DNA of 64,000 bases from Sphingomonas elodea ATCC 31461 (GTDB lineage: Bacteria; Pseudomonadota; Alphaproteobacteria; Sphingomonadales; Sphingomonadaceae): contig NZ_AGFU01000061.1 in the NCBI RefSeq assembly GCF_000226955.1, forward strand, positions 1-64,000, given 5' to 3'. Shown piece after piece: positions 41,966 through 50,999 of this stretch (position 1 is its first letter; every line of letters starts with the position of its first letter). A model generated the notes under the pieces. That model saw only the letters and a program-made list of their open reading frames with translations. It did no database searches and was not told the origin of the DNA. The position numbers and the translations under genes are program-made.

Positions 41966-43645
41966 GTGGCTGCGCAGTACGCCTTCGTCATGAAGGACAT
42001 GACCAAGACCTTCCCCGGGGCCCCCAAGCCGGTGCTCAACAACATCAACCTGCAATTCTACCAGGGCGCCAAGATCGGCATCGTGGGCCCGAACGGCGCG
42101 GGTAAGTCGACGCTGATGAAGATCATGGCGGGCATCGACAAGGATTTCGCCGGCGAGGCATGGCCGGGCGAGAACATCACCGTCGGCTATCTGCCGCAGG
42201 AGCCGCAGCTCGATCCCACCAAGACCGTGCTCGAAAACGTCAAGGACGGCGCGCGCGAAGTGGCGGACATGGTCGATCGCTTCAACGCCATCTCGGCCGA
42301 GATGGGCGATCCCAAGGACGATACCGATTTCGACGCGCTGATGGAGGAGATGGGCGACCTTCAGGCCAAGATCGACGCGGTCGACGGCTGGACGCTCGAC
42401 AACCAGCTCGAAGTCGCGATGGAAGCGCTGCGCTGTCCGCCGTCCGACTGGCCGGTCGAGAACCTCTCGGGCGGTGAAAAGCGCCGCATCGCGCTCACCC
42501 GCCTGCTGATCCAGAAGCCGTCGATCCTGCTGCTCGACGAGCCGACCAACCATCTCGATGCCGAAAGCGTCAACTGGCTGGAAAACCACCTCAAGGAATA
42601 TGCCGGCGCGGTGCTGATGATCACCCACGACCGCTACTTCCTCGACAATGTGGTCGGCTGGATCCTCGAGATCGACCGCGGCAAGTATTTCCCGTACGAG
42701 GGCAACTACTCGACCTATCTCGAGAAGAAGGCCAAGCGCCTCGAGCAGGAAGACCGCGAGGCCACCGGCCGCCAGAAGGCGATTCGGGACGAGCTGGAGT
42801 GGATCCGGCAGGGCGCCAAAGCCCGCCAGACCAAGTCGAAGGCGCGTATCGCCAAGTTCGAGCAGCTGGTCGCCAGCCAGGAAAACCGCACGCCGGGCAA
42901 GGCCCAGATCGTCATCCAGGTGCCCGAGCGCCTGGGCGGCAAGGTGATCGAGGCCAAGAACATCTCCAAGGCCTATGGCGACAAGCTGCTGTTCGAGAAC
43001 CTCTCGTTCATGCTGCCGCCGGGCGGCATCGTCGGCGTGATCGGGCCGAACGGCGCAGGCAAGTCGACGCTGTTCAAGCTGCTCACCGGCCAGGAAACGC
43101 CGGATTCGGGCGAGATCGACATCGGCTCGACGGTGCGTCTCGGCTATGTCGACCAGAGCCGCGATCATCTCGACGACAGCAAGAACGTCTGGCAGGAAAT
43201 CTCGGACGGCCTCGATTACATGAAGGTCAACGGCCACGACATGTCGACGCGCGCCTATGTCGGCGCGTTCAACTTCAAGGGTGCGGACCAGCAGAAGATC
43301 GTCGGCAAGCTTTCGGGCGGTGAGCGCAACCGCGTCAACATCGCCAAGATGCTGAAGCGCGGCGGCAACGTGCTGCTGCTCGACGAGCCGACCAACGACC
43401 TCGACGTCGAAACGCTGGGCGCGCTGGAAGAGGCGATCGAGAATTTCGCGGGCTGCGCCGTGGTGATCAGCCACGATCGCTTCTTCCTCGATCGTCTCGC
43501 CACCCACATCCTCGCCTTCGAGGGCAACAGCCATGTCGAATGGTTCGAGGGCAATTTCGAAGCCTATGAGGAAGACAAGCGCCGCCGCCTGGGCGACGCC
43601 GCCGATCGTCCCACCGCGCTGGCCTACAAGAAGCTGACGCGCTGA
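41966..43645 (+). CDS. ettA: Energy-dependent translational throttle protein EttA (ABC-F)
   Basis: The protein has 559 residues from a GTG at 41966 with GGAG ten bases upstream. Two ABC domains carry Walker A GPNGAGKST (twice), signatures NLSGGEKRRIAL and LSGGERNRVNI, and Walker B LLLDEPTNHLD and LLLDEPTNDLD. The EttA-specific arm (WPGENITVGYLPQEPQLDP) and the linker with REATGRQKAIRDELEWIRQG are visible. EttA binds the ribosomal E site and couples elongation to energy state. The frame is open 60 codons upstream with no good start. A strong terminator follows. Confidence 0.95.
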   Translation: MAAQYAFVMKDMTKTFPGAPKPVLNNINLQFYQGAKIGIVGPNGAGKSTLMKIMAGIDKDFAGEAWPGENITVGYLPQEPQLDPTKTVLENVKDGAREVADMVDRFNAISAEMGDPKDDTDFDALMEEMGDLQAKIDAVDGWTLDNQLEVAMEALRCPPSDWPVENLSGGEKRRIALTRLLIQKPSILLLDEPTNHLDAESVNWLENHLKEYAGAVLMITHDRYFLDNVVGWILEIDRGKYFPYEGNYSTYLEKKAKRLEQEDREATGRQKAIRDELEWIRQGAKARQTKSKARIAKFEQLVASQENRTPGKAQIVIQVPERLGGKVIEAKNISKAYGDKLLFENLSFMLPPGGIVGVIGPNGAGKSTLFKLLTGQETPDSGEIDIGSTVRLGYVDQSRDHLDDSKNVWQEISDGLDYMKVNGHDMSTRAYVGAFNFKGADQQKIVGKLSGGERNRVNIAKMLKRGGNVLLLDEPTNDLDVETLGALEEAIENFAGCAVVISHDRFFLDRLATHILAFEGNSHVEWFEGNFEAYEEDKRRRLGDAADRPTALAYKKLTR

Positions 43646-43652
43646 TTGCAGT

Positions 43653-43692
43653 ACGCCGGGTGGTGCCGCAGGGCGCCCCCGGCGTTTCTTTT
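43653..43692 (+). terminator. Rho-independent terminator of ettA
   Basis: ACGCCGGG (43653-43660) pairs with CCCGGCGT (43678-43685), and TTCTTTT follows directly. It lies eight bases after the ettA stop. Confidence 0.88.
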
Positions 43693-43717
43693 GCCATTGG
43701 TGTATTATTGATATAGT
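43691..43717 (+). promoter_or_regulatory. Possible sigma-70 promoter
   Basis: TTGCCA (43691-43696) and TATAGT (43712-43717) are 15 bases apart in an AT-rich stretch just upstream of the gene at 43747. The short spacer makes this a weak call. Confidence 0.35.
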
Positions 43718-43746
43718 ACGGACTCCCATTCGAGGGGAGGCGTAGA

Positions 43747-44412
43747 ATGCCGGGATGGATGCTGCTGCTGGCCCTGCCGCTGCCGGATGCGGTCGTGCCC
43801 GATGGCACGAAGCTGCAGGAGGGAAGCAGCTGCTACACCCTCACGCGCGGCGACAAGCCGATCGGCCAGACCTGGCAGCGGGTTCGCGCTGCGAATGAGG
43901 GCGGGGTGCCGGTGTGGGACGTGATCGTCCACCAGCGCGTCGGCGACGGCCGCTTCGACATGCGCGACCATTTCGTGTTGCGCCGCGCCGACCTGCGACC
44001 TCTTTCGATGGACAGTCGTCGCAATGGCGCGGAACATGTCCGGGTCCGCTATGACGGAAGCGCTATTGAGACGACCAAGGCAGGTCAGACGCCGACCCGC
44101 ATCACTGCGCCCGGCGCGGTGTGGGATGGAAATCTCTGGGGGCTCACTTTCGCCGCTCTGCCGCTGGCCGAGGGCGGTTCCTACGAACTTCCCTATTACC
44201 AGTATGACAAGGGGCTCGGCCGCTTCCTGCTGAAGGTCGTCGGCACTGCCGAGGTGGCCGGGCGCGCGGCCTGGATCGTCGAGGCGGACGCCGGCGACGG
44301 CCGCACGGTGCGCTACCAGATCGGGAAGAAGCCGGCCGAGGAACTGGGCACGGAAAGCCCGATGTTCGGCCAGCGCCTGGGCGGCGACTGCAGCGCGCTG
44401 GTGGAGCCCTGA
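43747..44412 (+). CDS. Exported protein of unknown function
   Basis: This protein has 221 residues. The N-terminus MPGWMLLLALPLPDAVV is a short signal-like stretch. The mature part is beta-rich, with strands such as SCYTLTRGDKPIGQTWQRV, VPVWDVIVHQRVG and GRFLLKVVGTAEVAGRAAWI. The pattern of a lipid- or precursor-binding clam-like fold, similar in style to DUF3108 proteins, is possible but unproven. The ATG at 43747 follows GGGGAGG. It lies after the ettA terminator and ends 15 bases before the convergent acylphosphatase gene. Confidence 0.75.
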   Translation: MPGWMLLLALPLPDAVVPDGTKLQEGSSCYTLTRGDKPIGQTWQRVRAANEGGVPVWDVIVHQRVGDGRFDMRDHFVLRRADLRPLSMDSRRNGAEHVRVRYDGSAIETTKAGQTPTRITAPGAVWDGNLWGLTFAALPLAEGGSYELPYYQYDKGLGRFLLKVVGTAEVAGRAAWIVEADAGDGRTVRYQIGKKPAEELGTESPMFGQRLGGDCSALVEP

Positions 44413-44427
44413 GCGCCGAGCCGCCGC

Positions 44428-44706
44428 TCAGGCGGTAAAGCGTTTGGTGAAGCCCTTGTGCGCCTTGTCCTCGGGCACCGCCTCGCTCTCGACATGCTCG
44501 ACGCGCGAGAGCGGCGGCCCTTCGCGGCACGCCTCCACGAACAATGCCAGCGCGGTGTCTTCGCCCGCGGCGAGAACCTCGACGCGGCCGTCGCGCAGGT
44601 TGCGCACCCATCCGGTCAGGCCGCCGCGCTGCGCGGTGCGCACCACCCAGTCGCGATAACCCACCCCCTGTACCCGACCCGAAACCAGGATTCGTTGCTG
44701 CGCCAT
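44428..44706 (-). CDS. acyP: Acylphosphatase
   Basis: The protein has 92 residues from the ATG at 44706, the family's usual size. The phosphate loop is ILVSGRVQGVGYRDWVVRTA with the catalytic Arg, and GWVRNLRDGRVEVLAAGE gives the catalytic Asn. It hydrolyses acyl phosphates such as acetyl phosphate. The upstream extension of 23 codons is not conserved-looking. It stands between the exported protein gene (convergent) and greB on the same strand (115-bp gap). Confidence 0.95.
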   Translation of the reverse strand: MAQQRILVSGRVQGVGYRDWVVRTAQRGGLTGWVRNLRDGRVEVLAAGEDTALALFVEACREGPPLSRVEHVESEAVPEDKAHKGFTKRFTA

Positions 44707-44821
44707 ACGCTCCCTTTGTACCCGCCCGACCATCCGGGCCACCTGTATCTGTAGCAGTCTGGCACAGATCGGCATCGGGGCGCGCGCACGGTTCGCCGCA
44801 GCCCGGGCAGCCCCCGCCGCG

Positions 44822-45301
44822 TCAGGGATAGGTGATTGTCATCACCTCATATTCCCGTTCGCCCGCGGGCAGGTTCACCCGGCGCAGATCGCCCACCCGG
44901 GCGCCGCGCAGCGCGCGGGCGAGCGGCGCGTTCCAGCCGACCAGCCCCTTGCCGGCATCGGCCTCGTCGTCGCCGACCAGGGTGAGGGTGCGGTGGTTGT
45001 CGTCCTCGTCGGCGATCGTCACGGTGGCGCCGAAGAACACGCCGCTGCGATCCTCCTGCCGGGTCGGATCGACGACCTTCGCGGCCTTCATGCGGCGGGC
45101 CAGGAAGCCCAGCCGCCGATCGATCTCGCGCAGCCGCTTGCGGCCGTAGATATAGTCGCCGTTCTCGGAGCGATCGCCATTGCCCGCCGCCCAGGAAATG
45201 GTGTCGACCAGCTTGGGCCGTTCCTGCCCGAACAGCTGATCATATTCGGCCTTGAGCGCGGCATAGCCGGCGGGGGTGATGTAGTTTGGACGATCGGACA
45301 T
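44822..45301 (-). CDS. greB: Transcription elongation factor GreB
   Basis: This protein has 159 residues. The N-terminus NYITPAGYAALKAEYDQLF and the coiled-coil tip WAAGNGDRSENGDYIYGRKR are GreB-like, with acidic tip residues and the YIYGRKRLREIDRR segment typical of GreB rather than GreA. The C-terminal domain contains FFGATVTIADEDD. It stimulates cleavage of longer backtracked transcripts. It starts 14 bases after the transglycosylase stop on the same strand, so the two are probably cotranscribed. Confidence 0.95.
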   Translation of the reverse strand: MSDRPNYITPAGYAALKAEYDQLFGQERPKLVDTISWAAGNGDRSENGDYIYGRKRLREIDRRLGFLARRMKAAKVVDPTRQEDRSGVFFGATVTIADEDDNHRTLTLVGDDEADAGKGLVGWNAPLARALRGARVGDLRRVNLPAGEREYEVMTITYP

Positions 45302-45315
45302 GGGTCCGCGCGCTA

Positions 45316-47316
45316 TCAGCCCGGCTGGGTCTTGCCCAGATACCAGCTGAGATTGGCCGGACCGGGGCTGCGCGCATGGGGCGGGTTCAGCAGGTCATAC
45401 ACCACCGCATTTTCCAGCACGCGCTGGACGTAGTTCTTCGTCTCGAAGATCGGGATCTGCTCGATCCAGCGGACCATGTCGCCGCCGGGCATGCGCGGAT
45501 CGCCGTAGGCCGCCAGCCACTTGTTCACATTGCCCGGCCCGGCATTGTACGCCGCCACCGCCAACGGATAGCAATTGCCGTAGCGGACGAGCAGCTTCTG
45601 GAAATAGCTGGAGCCAAGCTCGATATTGTAATCGGTATCGGCATTGAGCGCGCTCGCGTCGTAGCTCATGCCCAGCTTGGAGGCGACTTCGCGCGCCGTG
45701 CCCGGCATCAGCTGCATCAGGCCGCGCGCACCGGCATGGCTCACCGCGTCGCGGTTGAACTGGCTTTCCTGCCGCGCGATGGCGTGGATGATCGTCCAGT
45801 AATCGCGCTGGCCCTCCGGGATCTTCACCGAGGGATAGCCGGCGGCGGTGTAGGAAGAGAGGCCGTTCTGCAGCGCGCTGCGGCCCACCATCACGCCAAG
45901 GTCCGGCCGGCCGAGCGTGCGGCTCAGCTCGGCGGCGAGCAGATGATCGTCATCGGTCGTCGCGTCCTGCGCGATCTGGCGGAGGAACAGGCTCTGGTCC
46001 ATCCGGTTGCCCATCTGGCCGAGCAGCTGGGCAGCGCGCACCACCTCGCGCGCATAGAAGGCCGTGCGGACGGCGGGAGCGGCGCTCTTGCCGCTCAGGT
46101 CCGGCGGACCCTTGAGCGGCCGGCCGATCCGTTCCACCGCGAGCTGGCCGTAGAACAGATCCGGATAGCCGCCGGCGCGGGTGTAATAGGTCTGCGCGAG
46201 CGCGCGGTTGCCCGCCGCCTCGGCGGCGCGGCCCGCCCAGTACAGGCCCTTGGACTGGGTCTGCGGCGTCTTGGAGCCGCGGCCGTAGCGATCGAACATG
46301 CCGACCGCATCGGCGGGCCGGCCGAGATTGTAGAGCGCCACCGTGCCGGCCAGCCAGGTGAGGCTGGTATAATCGTCCCGCTCGCCCAGCGGCATGTCGC
46401 TGATGTCGGTACCCGGCGGGATACCGTCGTCCACTTGCGAGGCGATGCGGTAGGCAAGGTCGTACTGGCCGTCGGCCGCGGCACCGCGCGCGGCGGTGAG
46501 CAGCACTTCGTACCATTTCTCCAGGTCGCCCGGATAGCCGGTCAGCCGGCGCGGCTGGGCCAGATAGGCGCGCATCGCCGGGGTCTGGCCGTTCTCGCGC
46601 AGCCAGCGTGCGCGGTCGGCGACGTATCCGGGGTCGGACTGGCCGCGCAGCTCGGCGATGCCGGCCCTTGTCGCGGCGTCGGCGGCGTTGGTGCGATAGG
46701 CGATCCGCGCCTCGAACACCGGCCGGCGCTCGGGCGAGGTATAGGCGAGCTGGCGGGTCGCGATGCTGGTGGCACCCTGCCAGAGCAGCATGTCCTCGCG
46801 CGCGTCGTGATCCATCGGGCGCAGCGCGGCGCCGAAGCTGGCGAGCAGCCGGCTCTCGTCGCTGCCACGCAGCATGCCCGCACGCCACGCCCGGCGGGCC
46901 TGGTCCTCCGCCTCGGCGCGGCGTCCGGTCGCGGCCAGCGCCTCGGCATAGCGGAGGCGCCCGGCCGGTGTGATCGGCGGGAAGCGGGTGAAGAAGCGGA
47001 CGGCCAGGTCCGGCATCGTCGCGCCACTGTCGAGGATCGTCTCGGCGGCGGCGCGCCGGCTCTTCTCGCCCGGCCAGCCGGGATGGGCGAGCAGGAAATT
47101 GGCATAATCGGAAAAGGCGTAGTTGTCCGATTGTCGCAGGCGATTCCATTCGACGATCGCGCTGCTCACCGGATCATATTGTGCCTGCGCTTGCGGCACG
47201 ACGCCGTTTGCCAGCGCCGCCAGCATCGCAGGGGTCACCTGCGAGGAAGCAGCCAGTCCCGAAACGCCGGCGAACAACAACGCGCCTTTGACTACCGTAC
47301 CGACCATGCTGGACAT
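45316..47316 (-). CDS. Soluble lytic murein transglycosylase (Slt70-like)
   Basis: The protein has 666 residues. The N-terminus (MSSMVGTVVKGALLFAGVSG) is a signal peptide. A long superhelical region of repeated helices (about residues 60-480) is followed by a lysozyme-like domain with the catalytic Glu in AIARQESQFNRDAV and the conserved GARGLMQLMPGTA, SSYFQKLLVRYG and AYNAGPGNVNKW. It cleaves peptidoglycan in the periplasm to give anhydromuropeptides. It is divergent from dapA, another cell-wall related gene, across a 62-bp gap. Confidence 0.95.
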   Translation of the reverse strand: MSSMVGTVVKGALLFAGVSGLAASSQVTPAMLAALANGVVPQAQAQYDPVSSAIVEWNRLRQSDNYAFSDYANFLLAHPGWPGEKSRRAAAETILDSGATMPDLAVRFFTRFPPITPAGRLRYAEALAATGRRAEAEDQARRAWRAGMLRGSDESRLLASFGAALRPMDHDAREDMLLWQGATSIATRQLAYTSPERRPVFEARIAYRTNAADAATRAGIAELRGQSDPGYVADRARWLRENGQTPAMRAYLAQPRRLTGYPGDLEKWYEVLLTAARGAAADGQYDLAYRIASQVDDGIPPGTDISDMPLGERDDYTSLTWLAGTVALYNLGRPADAVGMFDRYGRGSKTPQTQSKGLYWAGRAAEAAGNRALAQTYYTRAGGYPDLFYGQLAVERIGRPLKGPPDLSGKSAAPAVRTAFYAREVVRAAQLLGQMGNRMDQSLFLRQIAQDATTDDDHLLAAELSRTLGRPDLGVMVGRSALQNGLSSYTAAGYPSVKIPEGQRDYWTIIHAIARQESQFNRDAVSHAGARGLMQLMPGTAREVASKLGMSYDASALNADTDYNIELGSSYFQKLLVRYGNCYPLAVAAYNAGPGNVNKWLAAYGDPRMPGGDMVRWIEQIPIFETKNYVQRVLENAVVYDLLNPPHARSPGPANLSWYLGKTQPG

Positions 47317-47378
47317 GATAGGAGATCACACCGTATCTGCCACCCCGTTTCTACCGAAAAAGAGGATGATTCCGCGCG

Positions 47379-48260
47379 ATGTTTTCTGGATCGATTCCTG
47401 CGCTGGTGACGCCGTTCCGTAGCGGCGCGTTCGCGGAGGAGGATTTCCGCGCGCTCGTCGAATGGCAGATCGGCGAAGGCTCCGCCGCGCTGGTGCCCTG
47501 CGGCACCACCGGCGAGGCCGCTACCATGCCCAAGGACGAGCATTTCCACATCGTGCGGGTCTGCGCCGACCAGGCGAAAGGCCGGGTGAAGATCCTTGCC
47601 GGGGCGGGCTCGAACGACACCAAGGTGGCGATCGACAATGTTCACGCCGCCAAGGATGCTGGCGCCGACGCCGCGCTGATGGTGCCGCCCTATTATAACC
47701 GCCCCAGCCAGGAGGGCATCTTCCGGCACTTCGCCGCCGTGGCCGAGGCGACCGACCTGCCGATCGTGCTCTACAACGTGCCCGGCCGCACCGTGACCGA
47801 CATCCAGCCGGCGACGATGGCGCGGATCGTGCAGGCCTTCCCGGAAACCTTCGTCGGCGTGAAGGACGCGACCGGCAACCTCAGTCGGGTGTCCGAGCAG
47901 CGCGCCGGTTGCGGCACCGGCTTCGTCCAGCTCTCGGGCAATGACGAGACGGCGCTCGCCTTCAACGCGATGGGCGGCGTCGGCTGCGTGTCGGTGACGG
48001 CGAACGTCGCGCCGAAGCTGTGCGCCGATTTCCAGGCGGCCTGGGCAGCCGGCGACACCGCCAAGGCGCTGGCGCTCCACGACAGGCTGTATCCGCTCCA
48101 CATCGCGATGTTCACCGATGCCTCGCCCGGGCCGGTGAAGTACGCCATGGGCCGGGTGCGTCCCGGCTTCCCGCAGGAACTCCGCCTGCCGATGACCGAG
48201 GCGGGCGAGGCGAGCCGCAAGGCCGTCGATGCGGCGCTGGAATTCGCCGGCCTGCTCTGA
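47379..48260 (+). CDS. dapA: 4-hydroxy-tetrahydrodipicolinate synthase
   Basis: This protein has 293 residues. It begins [38 protein letters not shown] is the substrate site, [16 protein letters not shown] holds the catalytic Tyr, VLYNVPGRT carries the second Tyr region, and [13 protein letters not shown] holds the Schiff-base Lys. It condenses pyruvate with aspartate semialdehyde in lysine and diaminopimelate synthesis. smpB follows on the same strand after a 67-bp gap containing an imperfect hairpin. Confidence 0.97.
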   Translation: MFSGSIPALVTPFRSGAFAEEDFRALVEWQIGEGSAALVPCGTTGEAATMPKDEHFHIVRVCADQAKGRVKILAGAGSNDTKVAIDNVHAAKDAGADAALMVPPYYNRPSQEGIFRHFAAVAEATDLPIVLYNVPGRTVTDIQPATMARIVQAFPETFVGVKDATGNLSRVSEQRAGCGTGFVQLSGNDETALAFNAMGGVGCVSVTANVAPKLCADFQAAWAAGDTAKALALHDRLYPLHIAMFTDASPGPVKYAMGRVRPGFPQELRLPMTEAGEASRKAVDAALEFAGLL

Positions 48261-48268
48261 CGAACGGA

Positions 48269-48299
48269 CCGGGGCGCCAACAAACGGCTGGCGCTCCGG
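48269..48299 (+). terminator. Hairpin between dapA and smpB
   Basis: CCGGGGCGCCA and TGGCGCTCCGG pair with one mismatch around a nine-base loop, nine bases after the dapA stop. No T-run follows, so it may attenuate rather than end transcription. Confidence 0.4.
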
Positions 48300-48327
48300 C
48301 CTGTCCCTCCCTACATCCCGCGCTCTT

Positions 48328-48810
48328 ATGGCCCGTCCGCGTCCCGCAACCTTCGACAAAGTGAAGACCGTCGCCGAGAACCGGCGCGCGCGCTTCGATT
48401 ATTTCATCGAGCAGACCTACGAGGCCGGCCTGGTGCTGACCGGAACCGAGGTGAAGTCGCTGCGCTTCGGCGAGGGCTCCATCGCCGAGGCCTATGCCGA
48501 GGTGAAGGACGAGGCGGTGTGGCTGGTCAACGCCAACATTCCCGAATTCAGCCACGGCAACCGCTTCAACCACGAAGCCAAGCGGCCGCGTAAATTGCTC
48601 CTTCACGAGCGCGAGATAAACAAGCTGCACGGCGCCGTCGCCCGCGAAGGCATGACGCTGGTGCCCCTGTCGGTGTACTTCAACGGCAAGGGGCGCGCGA
48701 AGGTGGAGCTGGCGCTGGCGAAGGGCAAGAAGACGCATGACAAGCGCGAAACCATCAAGGAACGCGACTGGAAGCGCGAGCAGTCGCGCATCCTCCGGGA
48801 CCGCGGCTGA
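48328..48810 (+). CDS. smpB: SsrA (tmRNA)-binding protein SmpB
   Basis: The protein has 160 residues from the ATG at 48328. [20 protein letters not shown] and [16 protein letters not shown] are the conserved N-terminal barrel. [19 protein letters not shown] and the basic tail [18 protein letters not shown] complete the family pattern. It delivers tmRNA to stalled ribosomes. The DUF2062 gene starts one base after its stop, so they are probably cotranscribed. Confidence 0.97.
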   Translation: MARPRPATFDKVKTVAENRRARFDYFIEQTYEAGLVLTGTEVKSLRFGEGSIAEAYAEVKDEAVWLVNANIPEFSHGNRFNHEAKRPRKLLLHEREINKLHGAVAREGMTLVPLSVYFNGKGRAKVELALAKGKKTHDKRETIKERDWKREQSRILRDRG

Positions 48811-48811
48811 G

Positions 48812-49360
48812 ATGGCGAAGACGGGCCGCCTGCGGCGCCTGGCGGACAAGGCGGTGCCCAGCCGCGAATCGATCGAGACCAATCGCTGGCTCAAGCCGGT
48901 CGCGGGCCGTGTGATGCACTCCTCGCTTTGGCGCTTCACCCGGCGATCGGTGCCGCGGGGCGTGGCCCTGGGCATGCTGACCGGCATCCTGGTGCCGATG
49001 GGTCAGATTCCTGCCTCGGCGGTGCTGGCACTTCCGCTGCGGGCGAACATTCCGGCGGCGGCTGCGACGACTTTCTTCACCAACCCGTTCACGACGCCGC
49101 CGCTTTGGGTGGCGGCCTATTGGATCGGCAGCCGGATCCTCGGCCCGGCGACTGCGCGGGAAGCGTCGGCGGCGGTGCCTTCGTGGATGGACTGGCTGCT
49201 GCACGATGCCGGTCCCGCGACGCTCACCGGGCTGGTGACCATCGCGGTGGTACTGGCGGTGCTCGGCTATTTCGGCAGCGCGCTGCTGTGGCGCTGGTGG
49301 ATTGCCGGCAAATGGCGCCGGCGGCGCCAGGCGCGGAGCGGAACCGCCGCGAACGTCTGA
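48812..49360 (+). CDS. DUF2062 membrane protein
   Basis: This protein has 182 residues from the ATG at 48812. Hydrophobic helices are GVALGMLTGILVPMGQIPAS, the TTFFTNPFTTPPLWVAAYWI segment characteristic of DUF2062, and LTGLVTIAVVLAVLGYFGSA. The C-terminus is basic (WRWWIAGKWRRRRQARSG). Function is unknown; many members lie near lipid or cell-envelope genes. It is coupled to smpB and convergent with the lipase-like gene. Confidence 0.92.
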   Translation: MAKTGRLRRLADKAVPSRESIETNRWLKPVAGRVMHSSLWRFTRRSVPRGVALGMLTGILVPMGQIPASAVLALPLRANIPAAAATTFFTNPFTTPPLWVAAYWIGSRILGPATAREASAAVPSWMDWLLHDAGPATLTGLVTIAVVLAVLGYFGSALLWRWWIAGKWRRRRQARSGTAANV

Positions 49361-49379
49361 GTTCCGCCCCGCGCACCGG

Positions 49380-50660
49380 TCACGCCTGCTCGGTCGCGGC
49401 GAGGCGGGTGCCTGCTGCCGCCTTGCCGGACTGCTGCGCCGTGATCGGATAGGGCAGGGCGCTCGTCGTGATCCCGAAGAACTGAAAATACTGCCAGACA
49501 TGGACCATGAAGAGCATGGTCTTGAAGGTCGGAATGTCCGTTACGGGTGCGGGCGGCAGACTGTAGCTCGCAAAGGCCTGCGTGGCCGCGTTCCAGTAGG
49601 AAATCGGGAAAGAGGGCTGCAGTTGCTGCACGTTCGGCAGCTTCGCAATCAGCGCGCCCTCACCATTTTGCTGCGCGGCGCGCGCCGCCAGCGCGACGGG
49701 CGGCGCGAGCAGCCCGCCAAGCTTCACCGTCAGCGAGCCCAGCGTCGGCGGGATGAGCGTGCTGTCGAAGAAATAATAGGGATCGGACGGATCCTGCGTC
49801 TCGGCGAAGATGTTGGTCCAGGCGTGGGGCACAAGATCCACGGCATCCTCGATGGGGACGTTGAGTGCCGTCACCTGGTTGGCGGCCGCGGTGCCGGCCA
49901 CCGGTACCGGCTGTAGCTGGCTGGCCCACAGGTTCGAGAACAACTGGTTGCCCGGCGTCGGCGCGGCGGTGGGCATCGCGTCGACCTTTCCGCCCTGTGC
50001 CGTCCACGCCCAGTCCTTGATCGTCGCCAGCACCTGCAGCGGCAGGGTGGCGGAAAGCGCACCGCCCAGGCTGTGGCCGACGAACAGGATCGTCGACGTT
50101 CCCGCGATGCCGGGCGTCAGCCCGGACAGATAGTCCAGCAGGGAGACGGTGACGCCGTTCTGGTCGACCATGTTGACGAGCAGGTCGTAGATGCCCTGCG
50201 CCGTGCCCAGCGACACCTGGGGCACCGTGCCGTTGGCGGCGCCGCCCTTCGGGGGGGTCGCGAGCGAAACAGGGAAGTCGACCATTGCGTTGGGTCCGAG
50301 CGGCAAATCCTCGCGGAACCAGTCATAGATGTCGTCCATGTTGGTGCCGGCGGTAGCGACAACATGCAGGTCCAGCGCCTTGCTGTAGAGCACGGCCATC
50401 GCGTTGGCGGCGTACCGCGTATTGGCGGGCTGGTAGACGGCGGGTCCCCACGCCACTTCCCAGTCTCCGCCGTACAGCTGCCCGCCGATCTCGTTCAGCA
50501 GGCCGCGAACCGCATAGGTCTGCGTACCGTTACTCCAGCTTCCGCCCTGGTCCAGCGCGAGCCCGAGAAGCCCGGCCAGCTGGGGCGCAGTTCCCTCGAT
50601 CGACGAGGCAGCATTGGCGTAGACGGAAAACAAGAAGCTCGTCTGGGTAAGATCATACAT
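49380..50660 (-). CDS. Lipase class 3-like alpha/beta hydrolase
   Basis: The protein has 426 residues. The nucleophile elbow ILFVGHSLGGALSATLPLQV is a GHSLGG lipase motif. A conserved early region, LYSKALDLHVVATAGTNMDD, matches class 3 lipase-like folds. Further catalytic Asp and His likely lie in VPIEDAVDLVPHAW. No N-terminal signal peptide is evident, so it is cytoplasmic or exported by another route. The ATG at 50660 follows GGAGGGGA. Composition matches neighbours. It is divergent from cckA. Confidence 0.82.
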   Translation of the reverse strand: MYDLTQTSFLFSVYANAASSIEGTAPQLAGLLGLALDQGGSWSNGTQTYAVRGLLNEIGGQLYGGDWEVAWGPAVYQPANTRYAANAMAVLYSKALDLHVVATAGTNMDDIYDWFREDLPLGPNAMVDFPVSLATPPKGGAANGTVPQVSLGTAQGIYDLLVNMVDQNGVTVSLLDYLSGLTPGIAGTSTILFVGHSLGGALSATLPLQVLATIKDWAWTAQGGKVDAMPTAAPTPGNQLFSNLWASQLQPVPVAGTAAANQVTALNVPIEDAVDLVPHAWTNIFAETQDPSDPYYFFDSTLIPPTLGSLTVKLGGLLAPPVALAARAAQQNGEGALIAKLPNVQQLQPSFPISYWNAATQAFASYSLPPAPVTDIPTFKTMLFMVHVWQYFQFFGITTSALPYPITAQQSGKAAAGTRLAATEQA

Positions 50661-50999
50661 GATGTATCCCCTCCGCTATTGTCCTTTCAGAGATGCAAGA
50701 TCTCGATTGCGACATTTACGCGATCGGGAGGCGCGGGTGTGGCGGAGATTGGTTCATAATCGTTTCACAACGGATATTTGGCGCGACGCACAAGCGGCCC
50801 GCCGGTATACTTTGCATCGTCTTGCGGCCATCGTGGGGCGAAGTTGCCTCGCGATGCGGCGCCAGCAACGCTCCCGCACGGTGACGAAGAGCGCAAGGGC
50901 CTTGCACAATCGCAGCGGCGGGCGGCGAGTATCGTTCCCGCACGCTTGCCGGAGCGATCGCCGCTTGACGCTGAGGCAGCGACCGAACAACGGTGGCTC
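50661..50999. other. Divergent intergenic region between the lipase-like gene and cckA
   Basis: This 339-bp gap must hold promoters for both genes. It is AT-richer at 50680-50770 (for example GGTTCATAATCGTTTCACAA). The cckA frame is open across 50778-50999, so a longer CckA N-terminus is formally possible but reads as Arg/Pro-rich non-conserved sequence. No CtrA-type TTAA-N7-TTAA box, repeat or RNA gene was seen. Confidence 0.4.

Noticed and set aside
50716-50943. Possible 75-residue minus-strand gene in the gap before cckA
   Set aside because: No good ribosome site, Arg/Pro-rich residues without a fold, and it lies where divergent promoters are needed.
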